The position numbers and the translations under genes are program-made. Below the pieces are notes generated by a model. The model was not told the origin of the DNA. It searched no databases and worked only from the letters and a program-made list of their open reading frames with translations. A stretch of 64,000 nucleotides of DNA from Rosa chinensis. Its lineage: Eukaryota > Streptophyta > Magnoliopsida > Rosales > Rosaceae. Below are positions 58,959 through 64,000 of the stretch, piece after piece; positions within the stretch are counted from its first letter, which is position 1, and each line of letters begins with the position of its first letter. The stretch is from contig NC_037094.1 in the NCBI RefSeq assembly GCF_002994745.2, forward strand, positions 67,642,319 through 67,706,318. Reading direction: 5' to 3'.

Positions 58959-59558
58959 CTACCACTTGAACATAAGGTACCAATGAGACAGCTTCTTCTC
59001 AACCTTCTTCTCCTTAATGGTATCCAAATTAGGCTTCCAAGTAGCCTTGCCGGAAAGCTGCCTAGTCAAAAATTCTGGCCTCGCATCCAAACTTTCCTCC
59101 ATGTCAAACTCCGGCAGATACGACCTCACCACCTCTGATTCTGACGTCCTCTCCATGCTATATTCCTTCTTTGGCAACACAAAAGCATGTGCATCTCCTG
59201 CAGGGCATATCCTTGCAAACAGAGGCAAGAATTTCAGTGATGATGATCTTGATCGTAAAAGTGAATTTGCACTTGAAAGAACACCGCGAATATCTTCGGA
59301 TGACATTGACAATGGTTTCCCTCGCTTCATTGGAAACATTAAGTAAATCTTTTTCTTGTCCAGCTTTGTATCTGCGGGTAATGGGATTGGTCTTTTTGCT
59401 GAGACAGCTGCCCGGAATTCGACCACTACTTGTTGCGGGTGCTCTAGCATCAGCTCAGCAACTGTTAGATCATGATTATTGAACTCGTGCACCGACCCAT
59501 CCGACAGTATGACTTTTCCAGTGCCATGGACTTGCTTGTGTGACATGGAATTGCCCAT
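58959..59558 (-). CDS. PADRE (DUF4228) family protein
   Basis: Intronless 199-residue plant protein. Start MGNSMSHK has Gly2 and Ser in the N-myristoylation context typical of this family, suggesting membrane attachment (inference). The N-terminal conserved block VILSDGSVHEFNNHDLTVAELMLEHPQQ is followed by the LDKKKIYLMFPMKR signature near residues 65-80. A Ser/Arg-rich and low-complexity C-terminal half then ends with WKPNLDTIKEK. Members are reported as stress- and pathogen-responsive; the biochemical role is unknown. Length and domain layout are normal. Confidence 0.9.
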   Translation of the reverse strand: MGNSMSHKQVHGTGKVILSDGSVHEFNNHDLTVAELMLEHPQQVVVEFRAAVSAKRPIPLPADTKLDKKKIYLMFPMKRGKPLSMSSEDIRGVLSSANSLLRSRSSSLKFLPLFARICPAGDAHAFVLPKKEYSMERTSESEVVRSYLPEFDMEESLDARPEFLTRQLSGKATWKPNLDTIKEKKVEKKLSHWYLMFKW

Positions 59559-60391
59559 CAGGATTTCGAGAAGTCGATGAACAAAATGTTGAGCTTTCGA
59601 GCGTTTTATAAGCAGAGCTATAAGATATTAGTGCTGGGAGTTTAAGTTGCATGGCGGGTTTGTTAACCAGCTCCATCTTGTGACGGACATATATACTGGT
59701 GGACTTGGTATACAAAATTTAATAACCTAGAAAATTAGATGGGGGTCGTTGGCTTTGGGGTGGGTTTAGTTCTACAAGTTGACCAGCTCTTCATGAAGTT
59801 ATGGAAGCCATACGTCTAACCTATTCTTCTTTTGCTATACATCATGGTAAAGGAGGTTAAGGAACGGTTCAACCATAACCGGTTCAGTTGTTAACTAAAC
59901 ACCCGTTGTCTACGGATAATTCCATTTTTTTATGAGTAATTTCGTTTATCAAAATCTTCGCGTTCGTGAACCTGAAACTGACTGCTTGTTTAGTTTGTAT
60001 GAAAATGTAGGTGGTTCTTGTGGCAAACTGGCATCCATATGAATGGCAATATGTTTACAGGACTGCTTCCAGATACAATCTACAAGCATAAATAACAACC
60101 TAAACCCTATCTGGTTCAACATGAAACTACTCTTTTAGACAGTAGATAATTGCGAACAGAGTATTTCAATCTACAATAAAGGCTAAGAAGGATTGGAGGC
60201 CACAAGTAAGATTTTACAAAGCTGTGACATTGATATTTCCTTCCACACAAATCCAAAGACAATAGATTCAATTTAAAAGCCCTCTAAGAGCCTAAACAAA
60301 GCAGGACAGAATAAACTATTTCAAGATTAAAGGTAGGACATATTGTGGTAGTTCAGGAGCCTCCAGAACATTTCATCGACCATCCTCGAAC
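59559..60391. other. PADRE promoter and SAR1 3' flank
   Basis: Minus-strand genes lie on both sides, so this contains the promoter of the PADRE gene (near 59560-59800) and the 3' UTR of SAR1 (near 60200-60391). No coding exon or repeat is evident. Confidence 0.5.
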
Positions 60392-62194
60392 CTACTTAAT
60401 GTATTGAGAGAGCCACTTAAAACCATCGCCATAGCCCATTTTACGTACAATACTGCACATGAAGACTTCTAATGGACGGACATTTGAGTCGGCTAGGTTT
60501 ACCTTCCCCTTGCCTGTGGTGAAGTTGGACAGTCCAAGGTGGTATCGCAACTCATCTTCTGAAGCAGCATATGGTATGTCGATCTTGTTCCCCAGAATTA
60601 AAAATGGGACACTGGCAAGGGCTTCATCAGAAAGGAGCGCATCTAGTTCCTTCTTTGATTCAGCAAACCTCTCCTTGTCATAGGCATCCACAAGGTACAC
60701 CACAGCATCTACCTGTAAAGCAAACCGTGAACAAATTATTACCACAAGCTGCAAGACTTATCTTAGATGATGAGAGCCGATTTTTTTTTTTTTTTTTGTC
60801 TGTGTGTTGAAGAGAAAAGTACAAGAGAGAAGTTGAAACTTATCCAGAACGAAGTTCAATGGTTACCAAAAGTCATATACAGAGCACAGAATATGCAACT
60901 AAAGAGATGCTAGACTATTTTAAGTATCCTAAGGCTCATATCAACTTCACAAAATGATCCATTTATTTGGTTTGGCCATTTTAAAATCGTGTATGCATGG
61001 CATATGCTTAACATGCTGAACCTGTACAAGCACCAGCGGATAATGAATTGGTTCATATGCCAACCCATATGCTAACCCCTTCAGGAGTTCAGGAGCCTTA
61101 TTAAGGCCTACATGTCTGTATTTTATACTGAATTCTGTACTGCGGTAAAGTGTATACCATATCCACATTCTATACAAACAATGCACGGTAAGGATAAACA
61201 GTAGAACACAAAATGAATGCCAGGAACAAAACAAAGATAATAGATTCATGGAAATCAAAATAAAATGACATCTGAACTGTGAAAAACCAAACGAAAAGAA
61301 AAGTGACAAACAGGATAGTAGACTGTCCACTGGACCTAGTAATGACAGCAAATCTAGGACTCAACAATAGTGAAAGAAGACCCCAAAAAAAAAAATTTCA
61401 GATCAAAACTATGAAATTTTGAACAATGGTGAATAACAAAGTAACTAATTTCTGATTTGGACAAAGACCAATTGGCAAGCAGGTTTAGCTTTACACAGGA
61501 ATCCAGGAGGCATTAAAAAAAAAACAATATCAGCGTTTACATAAAGCACACCATAGCTAACCTTTGCGTAGTAATCCTTCCAGACCCTGCGAGCAATCTG
61601 ATGACCTCCCAAATCAAAGGCCTTGAACTTGATTTTGCCAATACTCAACTCCTCGGACGTAGGATATTGTGTAGGTTGATGCTGCACCAGCCTCTGAAAC
61701 CAACACAACATAAGCTCAAATTATATCACACAAACAACAATCCATTTCCAAACAAGTTGGCATCCTAATACACACATGTAAGCACCGTACCGCCACCGAA
61801 ATTGATCCTAAACACTGAATTTTTTGGGCATAAATTCAAGTCTTTCACTAGATGGATTGTGATTGTTTTCAAGTAAACTCTTGTATTAAGAGCTGAGCAG
61901 TAAGCAGTTTGTTTTGAACAGTTTGTACAGGTATGTAGTGTTTAGCATAAAAATTACAGATCTGGTAAATCTAGCATAACTTCCAAATCGTCTCAAACAT
62001 AAAGGAAGAATCTAATCTATGTATTGAAATTGAAGTAAAGGAAAAACTGGAATAAGGGGGCTGACCTCATCTTTGAGCATGTGAAGCAAGGTGGTCTTGC
62101 CGGCATTATCGAGCCCTAGGAACAAGATCTTGGCCTCCTTCTGCCACAGACCGAGGGAAGCGAGCACGCCGTAGAACCAGTCGAACAGAAACAT
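60392..62194 (-). CDS. SAR1: SAR1 small GTPase (COPII coat assembly)
   Basis: GTPase that starts COPII vesicle budding at ER exit sites: its GTP form inserts an N-terminal helix into the membrane and recruits Sec23/24. Three exons, 62194-62066, 61693-61562 and 60712-60392, all with phase-0 junctions, give 193 residues, the standard length. Motifs seen: the hydrophobic N terminus [18 protein letters not shown]-loop GLDNAGKT, switch I Thr in [24 protein letters not shown] (switch II with catalytic His), [14 protein letters not shown] for guanine recognition, and the C-terminal [21 protein letters not shown]. It is divergent from the gene at 62630. No damage is seen. Which SAR1 paralogue this is cannot be told. 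Confidence 0.96.
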
Positions 62195-62629
62195 GATGAC
62201 GTATCGCGGATCGGAAACGGAATGGATCGGATCGGAGCCTTATCGGATCAAGGCCTCCGATGACAAGCCTTCATCTCTACACAACCAAAGTAAGTTTCTA
62301 ATCTCGCTTCCTAGCTCCCAAAATATTATAACCAAACAGACGCGGGACGGTGACTGTGGTTGTGGTAAATAATCTACTTCATTGGCGGGGATTCGCAGTA
62401 ACTAAATCGTTTTACTACTCGGTGAAATCCTCCCCCCCTCCCCTTAGCGGCGTCGTTTCGTTTTCCTTCATTTAATAATAATAATAGGAGAAAGGCCGCT
62501 CAGTGACCAAACGGCGTCGTTTTAATGCTAGGCAGGCAGGCAGGCAGGCATTCCTTATTTCCTTACATGATCAAAGTGTGAGTCTTTGAGAAGCCAAATA
62601 GGGAGCGGAGCAGAGAGGAGTAGTGAGCG
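62195..62629. promoter_or_regulatory. Bidirectional promoter between SAR1 and the right-edge gene
   Basis: 435 bp separate the two start codons. Within it CGGCGTCGTTT occurs twice in the same orientation (62448-62458 and 62513-62523), i.e. AAACGACGCCG read leftward, a motif common near plant transcription starts. A (TAA)n tract lies near 62471-62486 and a GGCA tandem run at 62531-62550. Confidence 0.55.
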
Positions 62630-64000
62630 ATGGAGGTGGTGGAGTTCAACGCCGAGTGGTCGAGGTGGAGCCTCCGTCAGCGCCTCAAGAATTTTCCACG
62701 TCTGTTGCTGCTCGACATTAAGGATTGTTTGCGAGAGGTAAAACTCCCAGCTACTCTCTCTCTCTGGTTCTTGCTTTCTTGCGTTCTTGCTTGCTTAGGG
62801 TTACCAATGGAGTTGAGTTGAGGAAGAAGAGGACTTAGTTTACTAGTATATGCATGCATGATTTGTTTGTCTGTTTGGAGAGTTTACCTATATATGAAAT
62901 GAAGAAATAGTAGCATGAACGAACACAACACAGAGGGAGATAGAGAGAGAGAGCCTCTCACTCAGAATTTACTTTAAGATTTTCTAGATTAGCTTTCCGA
63001 TTGTAATTTTCATGCTTGCTGGTTGTATAATGTACATTTCTAGGGGTTTGTTTCAAGTCTAGATCTGATGAGAATTTTCCATAATTTTCATGTTGGTTAT
63101 ATACTCAAAACACACAGGAGCTAGGTAGGGATTAGGGAAAGCCTGAATTTCTTTTCCTTGTCTTGATTTTACTTTCTTGCTTTACTAAGCCTCTTGCATT
63201 TTCACTTGTTCTTGTCTGGGATTCTATCTACATTTTAGGCCCCACTCGACTCTAGTATTTCTCCTTGTTCAAGCTGGTAATCAAATAAGATTGTGATTAA
63301 ATCATGTACTATTCATCCACCGCTTGCTTAACTTATCTCTTTATTTTGCAGATGTCCCCCACCTTTATCTGTTTCTCACTTCTTGTCCTACTTTTTGAAT
63401 CTTGTGTGCGCACGTACTGGGAGGGACTGGATAGCATCACTTCACATGTTCTTGTCGAAATGGGATCTAAATTCTCGTTCTACTCCATTCTTGCCCCACT
63501 TGACCAACAAATTGTAGGTGTCTATTCTGTTGAATCATCTTTCTATAGCTTACTGCACTCATATTAACTATGTTGCATTTCATCTCTTCTTATTTTTATA
63601 GCTTTGTTTTTGGTCCTGCAGCAGAACAGAGTTACTCTAAATTTGACCTCTTTTGCCTCTCTGCTCTTTGCTGATCTTCCTTATTTTCTTGCTTACGTTG
63701 ACTTTGAGTTGCGCCCAAGGTAAATGCCTGTTGGAACCCGTATTATTTTTTTTCCTCTTCAGCAGTTATCTACTGCTCAAATTGCATTACATGAAACTGC
63801 ATTGACTATGGGAAACTTTATGTTCTTAAGCTGCAGTTTTTATTTTACCATGTAGAAGCCAAGCACACTAGTTACACTAGCTTTTTTAGTCAGTCATTTT
63901 TTCTTTCTTCCCCTTTCCAAATATAAGTATATGATTTGTATTCCACCTGATTAATTAAATGCTAACAGCATTCTATCTTATTTGCAACATTTCCTTCCTA
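62630..64000 (+). CDS. 5' part of an unrecognised, possibly membrane protein gene
   Basis: Three exons can be traced with consistent phases: 62630-62737, 63352-63513 and 63622-63719; the gene continues past the right edge. The protein begins MEVVEFNAEWSRWSLRQRLK, continues with LKNFPRLLLLDIKDCLRE, then a hydrophobic segment PTFICFSLLVLLFESCV, then ITSHVLVEMGSKFSFYSILAP and NRVTLNLTSFASLLFADLPY. I do not recognise the family. The ATG at 62630 lies in a strong GAGCGATGGAGG context just downstream of the divergent promoter, which supports it as the start. Exon 3 ends in phase 2 at CCAAG before GTAAATG. Confidence 0.6.

Overview
The window looks like nuclear DNA of a flowering plant, most likely a eudicot and possibly Rosaceae (a family-level guess from overall look, not proven). 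The grounds are intron-split genes with GT-AG junctions, plant-specific families (ALMT transporter, CKI1-type histidine kinase, PADRE/DUF4228 protein, plant bromodomain-WD40 protein) and abundant LTR retrotransposon debris in AT-rich spacer.

The left 27 kb is repeat-rich. A rearranged Ty1/copia element (639-3156) has its two ends in inverted orientation and a 5-bp target duplication. After repeat-like spacer comes a 3.5-kb Ty3/gypsy-type LTR (7672-11179) abutting a decayed copia element (11180-15567). An aluminium-activated malate transporter gene lies on the minus strand (15853-18391) and carries an apparent AT-repeat frameshift in exon 3. It is followed by a TOPLESS-like exon scrap (19960-20061), a decayed copia fragment (20100-20995), a clean 2.86-kb solo gypsy-type LTR (21507-24362, TSD atcaa) and two tandem scraps resembling an RNase III exon.

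The middle is gene-rich. A 24-coding-exon WD40/bromodomain (BRWD/PHIP-like) gene runs on the plus strand (coding 30176-40975, 5' UTR from about 27.7 kb). It is followed by the 18S rRNA dimethyltransferase DIM1 (41727-43008). On the minus strand come a small protein with a possible KEOPS Gon7 resemblance (43864-44142) and a CKI1-type hybrid histidine kinase (45885-49254) lacking almost all of the extracellular sensor domain.

Upstream of the kinase, a tRNA-derived SINE sits in its 5' UTR intron (49673-49894). A structurally intact, apparently young copia element (51162-56882; LTRs of equal length with no visible differences, one 1349-residue gag-pol ORF, TSD tctct) sits just beyond its likely transcription start. 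To the right are a PADRE protein (58959-59558), the COPII GTPase SAR1 (60392-62194) and the 5' end of an unrecognised membrane-like gene (62630 onward) divergent from SAR1.

The host genes are unrelated housekeeping, signalling and transport genes with no operon-like logic. The most unusual material is the inverted-U5 copia insertion, the 30/60-bp phased palindromic motif (a match to the MYB3R/MSA core) in both gypsy-type LTRs, and the sensor-less CKI1 paralogue with a fresh retrotransposon at its promoter. All exon boundaries were read by eye from splice signals and reading-frame continuity; no search or alignment was run.
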